Below are positions 10,759 through 21,400 of a DNA stretch of 64,000 nucleotides, in pieces. The notes under the pieces are model-generated. The model was not told the DNA's origin, did no database searches, and saw only the letters and a list, made by a program, of their open reading frames with translations. The first letter of the stretch is position 1, and each line of letters begins with the position of its first letter. This DNA is from Bryopsis sp. KO-2023 (Eukaryota; Chlorophyta; Ulvophyceae; Bryopsidales; Bryopsidaceae). The stretch lies in NCBI GenBank assembly GCA_030272585.1, contig BSYQ01000008.1:3782001-3846000 (forward strand), in the 5' to 3' direction. Made by a program: the position numbers and the translations under genes.

Positions 10759-11314
10759 TTAGCGACCACCCCCGCCTCCTCCTCCTCCTCCACCTCCTCC
10801 TCCACCTCCTCCTCCTCCTCCGCCACCCCCCCCGCCGCCGCCGCCACCACCACCACCTCCGCCGCCGCCGCCACCACCGCCACCTCCATAACAGCCTCCG
10901 TTGCACTTACATTGGCAACGCCAATCATCCCAGTACGCGCCATGGCAGCATTTGTTTTTGCCGAACCAATAACAGTCTGCGAAGTGAACCAACCACTCAA
11001 CAAAAAAAAGCAACTCAAATGCTTGTCGCGAAAACCATAAAATCGCACCCGACGCGGTCACGTACACTTTCACTCACTTGTCCAACCGCAACCAGTCAAT
11101 CGGCGCCCGGGAGCCAAAGATCCTTGTGGAGCCTTGATGCCTGCAGGAGAAAGGAGAGCATTAGGTTTTCCACTAAGGAACAATTCTATCGCTGCCACTT
11201 TTTTAACGAGGAACGAGGAGCGGAAACATGGAACCGACCCGTTTCGGCCACCGCCACAGTCACAGCTGCGCTGGCCACGAGGCCAACCAGGAGAATCGCG
11301 ACAAAGGTGCGCAT
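10759..11314 (-). CDS. Small secreted Cys-rich protein with poly-Gly tail, left copy
   Basis: Three exons on the minus strand (11314-11239, 11140-11078, 10976-10759) give 118 residues with GT-AG introns of about 100 nt. Exon 1 is a signal peptide (MRTFVAILLVGLVASAAV). Exon 2 encodes a short linker ending GRRLTGCGWT. Exon 3 holds a dense Cys block with eight cysteines counted from the end of exon 2 (pattern C..C..CC..C.C.C..C, including KNKCCHGAYWDDWRCQCKC), followed by about 41 consecutive glycines and a final Arg. A TATA box lies about 70 bp upstream (11384-11389). I know no family for this architecture. It resembles small secreted effector, cell-wall or metal-binding peptides, but function is unknown. 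The right copy differs mainly in Gly-tract length and one D/E change. The gene is convergent with the transferrin gene. Confidence 0.75.
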
Positions 11315-11383
11315 CGTGAGCTGAAATATCCAGTGCTTTGCGAACAGTGTTTCTTTTCTGCAGAAACGACTATCCACCAGCGC

Positions 11384-11389
11384 TTTATA
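11384..11389 (-). promoter_or_regulatory. TATA box of the Cys-rich gene, left copy
   Basis: tataaa on the minus strand, about 70 bp upstream of the ATG, with identical context in the right arm (54888-54893). Confidence 0.6.
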
Positions 11390-11962
11390 CCCAACCTGCT
11401 CACCACTTCTTCTTCTCGGTGCCCAGGTGGTCATATCATGGCGGCCGAACCCCACAAATGGTGTGACTTGGATTGCTATGCGGTCACTAGATTGTGGTTG
11501 ACTGGGAATCGTTTTGTCACTCTGAATGCTGGGGTAATTGTCGAACATTGATCTTCGCAGCAGGCAAGAGCTGCACGACATGAGCATGCAAACATCCCCT
11601 CGAGGGAGCTCCTTTCCACAAATTGTCTCAACATGAGTCGATCTGTCATGTGTGCTCATGACCAACACATTGAATGACACACCACGAGCATGCTGGGAAA
11701 GCAATGGGCATATTTGTGGGTGTGTTTTTGGAGAGAAGAAAACGCAATTGACAATCCCTGACATTTTCAAGTTGTGGATTATTCGAAAGACAGAAAAAAC
11801 AATTATGAATTTGGATTTGATGAATTAATGCCGCCAAAATCGAGTTCAAAAAGTTTGGCCGTCTTACCAATGGTAAGTTACCATGAACCAACCATGAAGA
11901 ATAAACGACAAAAGGAGGGATCGAATTTAGGGAAACGATGATATAGTGCGAAATAGTGTGAC

Positions 11963-12321
11963 TGATATGGACGCTTTTCACTTGAAGTTTACAACGAAAC
12001 CAAGGATACAAATCAACCAACTCCCTCCAGTTAAGTATCTACGCTCCCAGCGTGAATCGAACCTCCACCGTCCATTCCCGAGTGACTCACTCTACAGCCA
12101 ACGCCCTAACCAGCCACGAATTCACGACAGCCACTCACGACCACGTAGTACAACGCTGCGTCACCTCACCAGGTCCTCTCGTCGTCGCGTGACCGACTGA
12201 CTGGACTGTGAGTGACTCGCGCGTGACCCTACGTTGGATTGGAGGGTCGTGAGTGCGAGTTCGTGGCAGGGGTGGCGCCTGGACCGTCCAACGTTGGTAC
12301 GACCGTTGGTGGTCCGTATCA
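11963..12321. mobile_element. 359 bp TIR element present only in the left arm
   Basis: The insert is flanked by gtgac on both sides (11958-11962, 12322-12326). The right arm has a single gtgac and no insert, so the boundaries are exact. The ends form a roughly 10 bp inverted repeat (tgatatggac against gtccgtatca). Inside is ggttcgattc on the minus strand, a good match to a Pol III B box, so tRNA-derived sequence may be part of it. No ORF is supported. Confidence 0.75.
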
Positions 12322-12326
12322 GTGAC

Positions 12327-12610
12327 CACTCGAAACGAAACGGAAAGAAATTCCTCTAAAATGATAATTGCTGGAGCACATGGTCTCCCCGTGTTGTCGA
12401 TCATAGATGTTGTTGGGAGTGTTGTCCGAATTTGTATTACAACAAGCGTGTGTTGTGTCGTGTCGTGTTGTGTTGCGTTCGTGATCCACACTTGCGTCCT
12501 GTTGCAAGCTCGTGGGGAAAAAGGTTCTAACTTTTAACTTTTAGTTTGTGGGGAAGGCCGGGAACATCGTCGTGGTGTCCCCCAGGAAATTGACCTACGC
12601 GACTTTGTCG
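12327..12610. other. Arm sequence with no supported gene
   Basis: It matches right-arm positions about 31480-31723 in reverse. It contains short (GTGTT)-type runs and no gene I can support. Confidence 0.6.
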
Positions 12611-12774
12611 TGTCGAGTTGATATGGTTCATGACTAGGAACTAGTTGAGATTTCCAGTACAATTTAGTTGAGACAGTTGGGATGAACGGGATATATTATG
12701 GACAAAGGTGTTTGTTGGATATTCATGTATATTTTCTTCAACTGTTGCCTCGTGATAACACAAATTGCGCGACA
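12611..12774 (+). repeat. 5' LTR of the left-arm element
   Basis: 164 bp, direct copy of 15012-15175, starts tgtcgagttg and ends gcgcgaca. Confidence 0.92.
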
Positions 12775-13622
12775 TGGTTTCGGAGCTACCCAAGGGTCAG
12801 AATGTGTATTATAAATGGCAAATACAAGCTTGGACCACATGGAACATCAGTCCGTTTGTCCAGTATGCGTCGGTGGGAAGTGATACGAGCTGTGCTCCAC
12901 GAGTGGCCAGACTGTTAAAAATGTGCAAACCACAGTTAATTGCCGTCAACCAGTTGTGTGAACAATATCACGAAGTGGCGGGCAGGGTAAAAGTGACAAA
13001 GGACAGCGAAAATGTACAAAAGGAAGCAGTCACCGGTAACGCACTTCGTGAAATAGAGGCTTCGCACACAGAGTTGCAGGCTATTGTCACACAGTCAATT
13101 GAGTTGCGCACGAAAATGATGACGGCTGAGGGAAACGAAAAAGTGGAATTACAGGCAGCTTTAGACAAGGTGAACATACTGAGGAGTGACCGGGAATTAC
13201 AGTACAACATGGCGCGGTCGCGACTGCAAATTGTCAGTGAGCACACGGGAACTCCTACACCAAATATGACGGAGGATGAGCAATGGCAAGAGGTGGTCAG
13301 GCTTTTGAGGGAGAAGTGTTTGCGAAACACGCAAGAAACCGAGCTCGATCGTCTCAAACGTGTGCGGAAGCGGCGAAATGAGAGTTGGTTGGACTTTCTG
13401 GATAGGTATCGCCAGACGGTTGCCTATGTTGCACCAGGCCAACAAAAAGAGTATTGTCGATATTTGGTGGAGCAGTTGGCCCCTCATTTGAAAACACATG
13501 TGGTCAGCATGGCGTCCAACAGTGTTGCATTGCTGGGGATGTTGAGAGGAAGATATCGTACAAGCCAGTTTTTGATGGACATCGGATATTATGGTCCAAC
13601 ATATCCGGGCCCGCGTCCATGA
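12765..13622 (+). pseudogene. Gag-like coiled-coil frame (LTR element fossil)
   Basis: About 285 codons in a long charged helical region (for example ELQAIVTQSIELRTKMM), followed by a stretch with WLDFLDRYRQTVAYV and YLVEQLAPHL that resembles the helical capsid region of retrotransposon Gag. No zinc knuckle was recognised. Assignment rests on position after the primer-binding site and on these features. Confidence 0.55.
12775..12786 (+). promoter_or_regulatory. Primer-binding site
   Basis: tggtttcggagc directly follows the LTR. It would pair with a tRNA 3' end GCTCCGAAACCA. The same site is found in elements A and C and, with one change, in B. Confidence 0.7.
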
Positions 13623-13639
13623 TGGCGGTATGGAGGAAG

Positions 13640-14869
13640 GTTGTGGAATCTAATGGAAAGTATTTGGAGGAGTCCAGGGAACATATTCGTCGAGTTGCAC
13701 CACGTCCATACAATGATGGGTTGGGTTTTCGTTCGGCTACTCAAGCTCAGGAGTATGTGGGCATGGATCTTCTGGGACCTTTGGAGCGAAATGCTGGAAA
13801 TGTGCGATATCTCTTCACCATGATCGATGCAATGACCAGGTGGCCAAAGGTATGGATAGTGGGTCGTCGGTCTGCTGTCGCAGCAGTTCGTTGTGTGAAG
13901 GAATGGGAACTGTGTGTCGGCCATATTGGAGTGTTAATGGGAGATGCTGATTCGTGTTTCACGAGTTATCAGTTCAAACAGTTTTGCCAGGACAAGGACA
14001 TTGATTTACAGTTGAGTGCTCCTTATTCGCACAAGAGCAATGGACTGATGGAAAAGTTCAATGGCAACCTCATTCAACGAATCAGAAAACTCAAGCATGA
14101 AAGGGGAGGACAGTGGCGAGATCATGTGGGACGCAGCCGTGGAAGCTATACGCCATACGATGCATGATGTTACACGTTCCACACCAGAGGAACTCATGTG
14201 ACAGTTTTCTTAGTGGAAGTGAAAGTGTGGGTATAGTGGGATTCAAACTCGTGATCTCCGGATCACGAGTCATACTTTTTCTTTTACTTTTTCTGGCGAA
14301 CCCTGTGCGAACCGCTCAGCTGAGTAGCAATTGGTGACGAAGTAGAGGGACATTGTGTGAATGTGTGAAAGAGTGAGAAGTGGTTCCAAGGAGGATTCGA
14401 ACCTCCGCCACAACCGTAACTGGATATTAATTACATCCGCACTACAAGAGTAGTGTGGTGATGGACTCTGTGTTCTTTGTAAAGATCCTTGTCTCATATA
14501 CACCTCGTGTCCTTACAACTCATGACGGAATTTCGTCGAGATGGATCTCAACTGGATCAAGAAGCATGGGATGAAAATCGACAATTGGCAGTCACAAAGA
14601 CGAACCAACGTGCAATCACTGATGATATGCGTTGGTTGCGAAAAGTGAGGGGTGGTAATCTCAAGCCTGGTGACCGGGTGTGGATTTACGATTCTGTACG
14701 CGCGGCCGCTTTGGATCGCAAGATGGATCCATATTGGTATGGATCAGGAGTGCTACAGAGTCAAAGATCCCAAACCATGTGGATTGCAAGACTCGAAACC
14801 GATGGGCGTATTTTGGATTGTGTTCACAGTGACAATTTGAAAAGATATCTGAATCTGACCACCGTTTAA
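13640..14869 (+). pseudogene. Integrase-like frames (LTR element fossil)
   Basis: The frame near 13740-14160 reads like a retroelement integrase core: YVGMDLLGPLERNAG, FTMIDAMTRWPKV, MGDADSCFTS and SNGLMEKFNGNL, which correspond to the D, D and E regions. After the inserted 318 bp element, 14489-14869 reads like an integrase C-terminal part (LKPGDRVWIYDS). It is a fossil and appears broken. Confidence 0.65.
14199..14516. mobile_element. 318 bp SINE/MITE-like insert with tRNA-like T-arm
   Basis: It is bounded by aactcatg direct repeats (14191-14198 and 14517-14524). On the minus strand it contains ggaggttcgaatcctcc, a perfect TpsiC arm (5 bp stem, 7 nt loop), preceded by a ggat...atcc stem that resembles an anticodon arm. 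A second B-box-like gtttgaatcc and a 9 bp hairpin lie nearer 14250. This points to a tRNA-derived short interspersed element. No full tRNA cloverleaf could be drawn, so it is not annotated as a tRNA gene. Confidence 0.6.
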
Positions 14870-15011
14870 ACGGGGAGGTGGTGCGACTTTTTTCTTTGGG
14901 TTTTTTTATTTTGATGTTTCTTTGTTATCATTTTTTTGGCAGTGGGTCATGATGGAGTGTAAATATTTTCGAGAGCACGAACAAGTATCTAGTTGAATCG
15001 CAGTGGAAGCG

Positions 15012-15175
15012 TGTCGAGTTGATATGGTTGATGACTAGGAACTAGTTGAGATTTCTAGTACAATTCAGTTGAGACAGTTGGGATGAACGGGATATATTAT
15101 GGACAAAGGTGTTTGTTGGATATTCATGTATATTTTCTTCAACTGTTGCCTCGTGATAACACAAATTGCGCGACA
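15012..15175 (+). repeat. 3' LTR of the left-arm element
   Basis: 164 bp, differing from the 5' LTR at about three positions; followed by the target duplicate gtcg. Confidence 0.92.
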
Positions 15176-17637
15176 GTCGAAGTATTAGACTAACACCCGG
15201 CCGCTTTTTCTGGTTGTTCTTGTGCGTTTGTACTTCCGTACTTCCATACTTGCTTGTGCGAAAAAACAACGCATGTCTACGCCCTGATAGTATCGATGAA
15301 AGGAGGTTTTGTGATATAGAGTTTGTGAGAGTGTTAGAATCAAGGCTTAACCAACTGCAAAACCAAAAATTGGAACAGAAGATGTCACTTGGCTGGCAGA
15401 AAACCAAATTGTAATAAATAGTTGTTGGGTTTCCAACTAGCCAAGCGACATCTCCTTTTAAAAGGAAAACGACTCATGATTGTGAGTAGGCCGATAATGA
15501 CATCGACAACTGGAAGCTTACTAGTCATAAGAGAGAATGCTTGGGATCTGCAGATTCGACTGGATGAGGCCAACTATCGGTGGGCGGATGCATTGCAGGA
15601 TGGCAGCCAGCTGCAGCATAGTTGAAACAAGACATGACGGAGCTATGGTTGCACAAGGAGGAGAGGAGAAGGACGGGGAACTAATTCGATGAAACAATTT
15701 GCATTTAGAGATATGTTGATTAAAAAAAAATTGTTGAAAATGGTGGAAGCTCGATGGTTTAAACCATGTTAACTCAGTGAAAGCACCGATTGGTTGGGTG
15801 CCTGCGAAGTTTTGGCACGGGTTAATGGTGGGGATGAGAACCTCAACGAAGCATAGACGAATAGACCCAGAATTTGGTCAGGAAAAGAATGTGACTGAGC
15901 AATCCCCGGCCTTGACCAAAAAGGCTTATAACTCCTATTCCAACCAACGACAGTTTCCATCCTGGCTATACCGAAATCGATCAGCGACAAGGGGAACACG
16001 CCAAAGTGATGGTTGTGGTTTGAAAAGCCACAAGAAGGGATGATGCATACTTTTTTCCCCATTGTTTTGCAGTGTAGGATCCAATCTGGTGGTATGATTG
16101 AAGACAATTATCACGTGGTCGGGAGTGGTGGTGAGAGGAAAGAACAGGGGGCATTGTTTGAATATATTCATATTGTATGTATAATATACATTGTATATAC
16201 ATATTATTATTAAAGGATGTGAAACGACTCGACGAAAAACGCATTAATGCAATATTGTGATGTGTAGGGATTCTGGATGGAAGGAAACAGCCTCAGGGCT
16301 GTGGCACGCTTGTGGGAGCAGCAACAATTGTGTTTGTTGAGGGTCAGGATTGGTTATGATGAGGGTGGAAGTACTTGATCGGGAACACAGCTCATTGATG
16401 CAACAGTTTTTGGGACTCCATCCCTTGACTGAGTTTGTTAGTGAAAGTTCCTCCCATCCGAGGGTGGGAAAAAGCATTTTTCACCATGCAACCAATATTC
16501 AAACAGTTTTTAACAGTTGGATAAGAAAACTGAAATAAAGATTCAGGTTGGAATATGAAACGACCAAAGAAGTCGAGGTGACAATGTTCGTGGAGCAAAA
16601 ACAGGATGTGATATCTCCAGATCCTCAGAAAATGTCCAAACAATCAACGTTGAGGGTACGTGTTGTTGTACCCTTCGCGTCAATTACACATCTACAACAA
16701 GAAATTTATGTCTTGAACGTACTGGAATACCAAAATCAAGATCACCACAAAATAAACCACATTCTCCGGGGAGTTTTGATGTGTCCGCCAAAAAATGGAG
16801 CTCTATTTTTCCTCCGGAGGCTTGTTTTCGTTTTCACGATGGACACCATTTTTTTCTGGAAGTGTTTCAGCAAGCAAGCAAGCGAGGATCATCACCACAA
16901 ACTATAGGAGGAAACTTTTTCTTTTGGGCAGACATGTCATTGTACAATTCCCAATGAAACGGATGTATTTAGATTGGTTCGAAACTGCTTGGACGATCGA
17001 TTTTCATCAGAAACTGGTGGTTCCTTGAAAACAAAACAGTTTGAAAACAGAACAGTGGTTCCTTGTGGTGAAAATTCTCTGCTTGACTGAACAAAATCAA
17101 TCATCTGAAGTCGTCGTGGGGTGGAAAGGATTCCCCTCCATTCGTCCGCTGCGTCACCATGCTCCCTACCCTTGTAACGCTCTTACCAGTTTCTGCCAGT
17201 CGTCGCGGTCAGCGAGGCAATGGTGCTTCTCGCGTTTGTTCAGCGAGTGGTAAAGCGAGCCCCACCCCAACAGTGAACGCCGTCCAGGTCTACAAAAACG
17301 ATTGGATGAAAACTTGTTCAAAGGGAAGGGAAACAGACGGATGCAAACAATGCTGATATCACGGAGTCAATCCTCCAAACCCACAGGTGGTGGTTCTTCT
17401 CCTCTTGCGAATTTTATGAACATTGGCGTCGGAGCGAAAACATATGTTTGAAAGGAAGCGGACTTCCAAGTTACGGCCAACTTTAGACTAACCGTCAGTC
17501 AACGCATTCATCACCAACGGACAACCCTTAGAACAATAAAAAGACAAAGAAGGAAGAGAATGGTTAAAAAAAATATAGGAGAGCGCGCGACCAGAAAGAA
17601 AGAACGAAATTAGGTAAAATTCAATTCGGCTCATCTT
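15176..17637. other. Arm sequence, conserved in both arms, no confirmed gene
   Basis: It matches 28010-31480 in reverse apart from two MITEs in the right arm. A 119-codon frame at 16548-16907 (with a TTG, not ATG, at its start) has an open counterpart at 28691-29038. However, almost all differences between the two change an amino acid, which argues against selection on a protein. A (TA)-rich stretch near 16160-16220 is also shared. Confidence 0.5.
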
Positions 17638-17830
17638 TTGCCGGTTGAGTTCGTTGCCTTGTTCCAGTTTTGGGTTGGTGGCTCATCCCCCCCTTCTTGG
17701 ATCGGAGTGAACGAAATTCCGAATAAACACATTCATTTCGGCATAGTTCGCTGAGGGGGTGGTCAATTCTTGATAGAGTCTGTCGGGGATTCCTCCGCCT
17801 TGTAGACTTTGGATAGCCAGATGCGCTATT
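17638..17830 (-). pseudogene. Exon fragment of the GATase-fusion gene at inner end of left arm
   Basis: The minus-strand reading (RLYQELTTPSANYAEMNVFI, then RNFVHSDPRRGG) is clearly a diverged copy of the intact exon at 18981-19533 (RLYQELTTPSNNHAELGAFI). Similarity begins near the Lys-Glu-rich start of that exon and fades after the KLEQGNEL-like part. It lacks the rest of the gene. A third copy lies at 27862-28010. Confidence 0.8.
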
Positions 17831-18416
17831 CCCTCATTTTTTTTAAATAAATTTTTTGGGGGGGGATATCTTACAAGATGGTGGTTTCGCAGGCAGAGTG
17901 TCACCAAAACCCCAAGCTTCGATAGTCCTGATTCTGAATGTCATGCTACTTTTTGTTTAAATTTTCTGTTCTGTTCAGTGGGTGGTGAAAAGCTTTCACA
18001 GCCATGTGCTACAGGGCTGAGGTGGTGAAAAAGCTAGGGGCTCAAGCACAAACAAAAGGGAAAACACAAGAAAAAAAAAGGAAGTACATGTTACGAAGGG
18101 TAGATATCCTGCAGGAAAAATTTACAACCCCTACTAAGTGAAAGGTCCTAAACGTGTGTTGAACTTCCGGGTGTGAGCAACCACCACTGACTAATCAATT
18201 GATGCTTCTATCTTCAACGAGCTCATTCACCAAAACAATAAGTAAAGGAGAAATTCTTGCCCAAAGCGGTTGGAAAAAAACCACACCCCCGATCGAGGAT
18301 TGACCACACAAAAAAAAAAACAGAAAGAGAAAAGATAACCGTGAAGCTCACGATTTACAACATTTGCTCACTGAATCTTTTTTGTTAAATTGTTTACTTT
18401 GGATTCAGGGATGGCT
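17831..18416. other. Spacer start, no gene seen
   Basis: Homopolymer-rich sequence without a supported gene, between the exon fragment and the 3' end of the GATase-fusion gene. Confidence 0.55.
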
Positions 18417-21400
18417 TCATTTTTTTTTCTCTAGATTATTGGTATCCTCGACAAGCTTCGCAACGGCAGTTTCAATTTGCGACACGATATCGCTCAGCTC
18501 GTCCAGCACCTGATGCACTTCATTTCCGATTCGTTCGTGTTCGGCCTCCACCCCCTGCAAACCACCCCAAAACATTGTTCAACTTCGTAGCTAAATAGAA
18601 AAACGTGGGGTTCCAAGGAAGTAAACTCGACAATGGAAATTCGAGAAAATGTTTTTTTTTATTATTTTTACTCCTGTAGCTGTTGTCATCCATTTCCAAC
18701 GAACCTCCACCAAAAACTGCCTCATTAAGTTTTAAAAGCTGAGGTGAAAGCTGAGTGAGCGACTTTGCAGCACAGCTAATTCAACTTCACCAATCGATCC
18801 ATCATATGTGTTCTTGCGTCTTTTTCTTTCTTTTTTTCCAATAGAACCTCAGTAGGCGTCGAGCAGAAATGAATGAAAGCTATCCACGATTCGTTGCATT
18901 CGTGTTTGCATCACCCTGTCAAACACCTCGGCTCATTTCACTTTTTCTAAAAGCTGTGTTATTTTCTGGGGGGGGGTTACCTCTCTTCCCTGACCGACTT
19001 CCTTGACAGCTTCGGCCAGTTTCTGAAATTCAGCACCAGCCAATCGGTTGGCTACCTCCAATCGATCGTACTGCAGGAAGCCCCTCTCCAGCTCCAATCG
19101 CATCAAATCAGCCACTTTCTCGGAGAACGATTTCGCACTCTTGTCCAGCGCACCCCGGACTTGCTGAACTCCGGGCGAAACATACTCCTCTTCGCTCACC
19201 GAGGGGGTTCCCCCCGACTGCTGGCCTTGGCCAAACCCCATCCCTTTTTTGAAAGCCGACAACGACATCCCGGTGCTGAGAGGAATTGCATCGATCATGT
19301 CGACGGTGCTGGCATACAAGCGATTGAACTCATCTTTTACCTTTTGAGTTCGGGAAGGGGGGGCGGTTTCTGGGAGTTCATTGCCCTGTTCTGCTTTTGG
19401 GTCGGAGGTAGCTTCCCCCCTTCTTGGACCGGAGTGAACGAAGTTTCGAATGAATGCCCCCAGCTCGGCGTGGTTATTTGAGGGGGTGGTCAATTCTTGG
19501 TAGAGTCTGTCGGATTCCTCCTCCTTGTGGACTCTGGGTGGGCAGATGCAAAAATCTTAATTAATTATTTTTTTTAAATATTATTAATAATAATATTTTT
19601 TCTTTTCTTTTGAATATTTGTTGTTTGAAAAATATCGACAAGAAAAAAAATTCTGATTATTGATGTGTTGCCCCAAGGACAAAAAAAAAAAAAACCCTGC
19701 TGAAATGAACTGGGGGGGATGTCTCAGTAGGGAAGGGGAAAAAAAGAAAAAAAAGAAAAAAACACCCAGCCAACCTTCCTACCCAGCAGCGATGACAGCT
19801 GACACCAGTTGCTTTACAGTGGAATTCGCCACGATTTCTGGATGGGACTGGAGCCCCAACACATTGCCTCCGTGCGTCCAGATTTCATTTGGAGCCGTCG
19901 CTGATCTTGCAAGCAGCACCGCCTCCGGAGGCAACTCCAACACCTTCACAAAAAAAAAATAAAAATGAAATCGATCGACCTTGCACACAACCCTTTTTTT
20001 TCATCCATTTTTCTCAACAACAAAAGAACCAACCCGATCGACCTTGCATGCAACGCAATTTTTTTTTTTGTCACATTTTTTTTTTCTGGCACAGTTCTCG
20101 TTGCCCTAAAGAATATTTCTTATTGTCAAAAAAATTGACAAAATGTGTGAACTTGTGCGATTTAAAAAATTCCGCACCTGGTCCCCGTGGCTTTCGAGAG
20201 CATTGAACGAATTGGAGGTCGGTGTTTCGATTCCATCGGCATGCAATTTGTCCAGAAGGGGAGGGAGGAGTTCAATTGTTTCAACTGGAGAGAAACAAAA
20301 AAAAAAACATCGCATTTCTTGCCATATCATTGTGTTTTTCCTTTTTTTTCTTTCTTGAAATGTAAATGCCAAATGGGAAAAAAAAAAAAACAGTATCAAG
20401 CAAAACGATGGTATATATATATATAGAAACTCCAACGCTAGTAAAAACAAAAAGAGAAAAAAAAGCAACAGCAGGAATTATATATATATATATATATAAT
20501 GGTTCATCAGGTTTCATATTTTAGTCGTTGGAACATTTTTCAGCTCAGCCCCCCAAAAAGAGAAATAATACTTGCTAGCGGCACCACAAAAAAATTGGAA
20601 TCATGTTTAGTTTGACTTCACAAAATCTATTTTTTTTTATTTTTTATTTTTATGAAATTGGGGAGGGGGAAATGGGTTGAATTTCAAATATATAAAAAAA
20701 TAAGGATTTAGGAATCATACCAGGCAGCCCTACTACGTGGAATCAGCATCGTGATTGTGGGCACCTTTCAGTGCGAAGCTTTCAGAAGGATTTTTCCCAA
20801 CTCGACCTCCTAAAGCAATGGCCAGGATCTGAACACAACCATTCAGGATACAAAGATCAACAATGTTCTCATTTTTCTAGAATCCTTTTTGCATTTTTTT
20901 TCAATAAAACCCTGAATTTTCTATATTCCTTTTTTTTAATTAAATGAACCTGAATCTCTCCAGAGTCCTTTTTTCTTTTTTTAAATAAACTTGAATTTTT
21001 CTAGATTCCTTTTTTTTTCTTCTAAATATCCTTGAATCTCTCCAGATTCCTTTTTTCTTTTTTCAAATAAACCTGAATTTTTCTAGATTCCTTTTTCTTT
21101 CTTTTTATTAAATCTGAACTGCTCTACCTGACATCCAAAGCATCCTCCGACCAATTTGACCCCATTTTCAGCATATTTTTTGAGAATTTGGGTGAATTTG
21201 GGAATCCAAGGGATCGAGACGTCATAGGCAGAGTGCCGGGCTCCAGGGACGATGATGGCATCGAAATTTTTGGCATCCTCCAATGAAGGCCAATCCCCCT
21301 GGTGAACCTGATTCAACACCACCACCCGAAAAAAGCATTAAAAAAAATGTCATGGGCTAGAAAAGCAAGAAAAAAAAATGTCATGAGTTGGAAAAACTAC

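Larger units (their letters stand above)
12611..15175 (+). mobile_element. Incomplete LTR retrotransposon in the left arm
   Basis: Two 164 bp LTRs (TG...CA, tgtcg/cgaca ends) flank 2.2 kb. The flanks carry gtcg on each side, and the right arm shows the uninterrupted target. A primer-binding site, tggtttcggagc, follows the left LTR. The interior holds a gag-like coiled-coil frame and integrase-like frames; no reverse transcriptase or protease was found, so the element needs proteins from elsewhere. It has several breaks. The LTRs differ at about three sites, roughly 2 percent, so it is young but older than elements A-C. A 318 bp element has inserted into it (14199-14516). Confidence 0.85.
6113..17790 (+). 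repeat. Left arm of a giant inverted duplication
   Basis: This segment returns as reverse complement at 27862-60252. Matching landmarks are seven transferrin exons, the Cys-rich/poly-Gly gene, a MITE, and a gene fragment at the inner end. Left-only material is a 359 bp TIR element (11963-12321) and a 2565 bp LTR element (12611-15175). Removing these leaves about 8.75 kb. The outer edge is at ctgtgacttcaacc; beyond it the flanks share nothing I can see. The inner edge lies within a diverged copy of an exon of the spacer gene. Confidence 0.9.

Noticed and set aside
10627-11048. Ser/Thr/Ala- or Glu/Val-rich proteins in other frames of the Gly tract
   Set aside because: They are shadows of the GGN repeat that encodes the poly-Gly tail.
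14385-14460. Complete tRNA gene
   Set aside because: The T-arm is perfect but D-arm and acceptor stem do not pair; treated as part of a SINE-like element.
16548-16907. Conserved 119-codon gene shared by both arms
   Set aside because: Nearly all arm-to-arm differences change the amino acid, and the frame lacks an ATG; no sign of selection.
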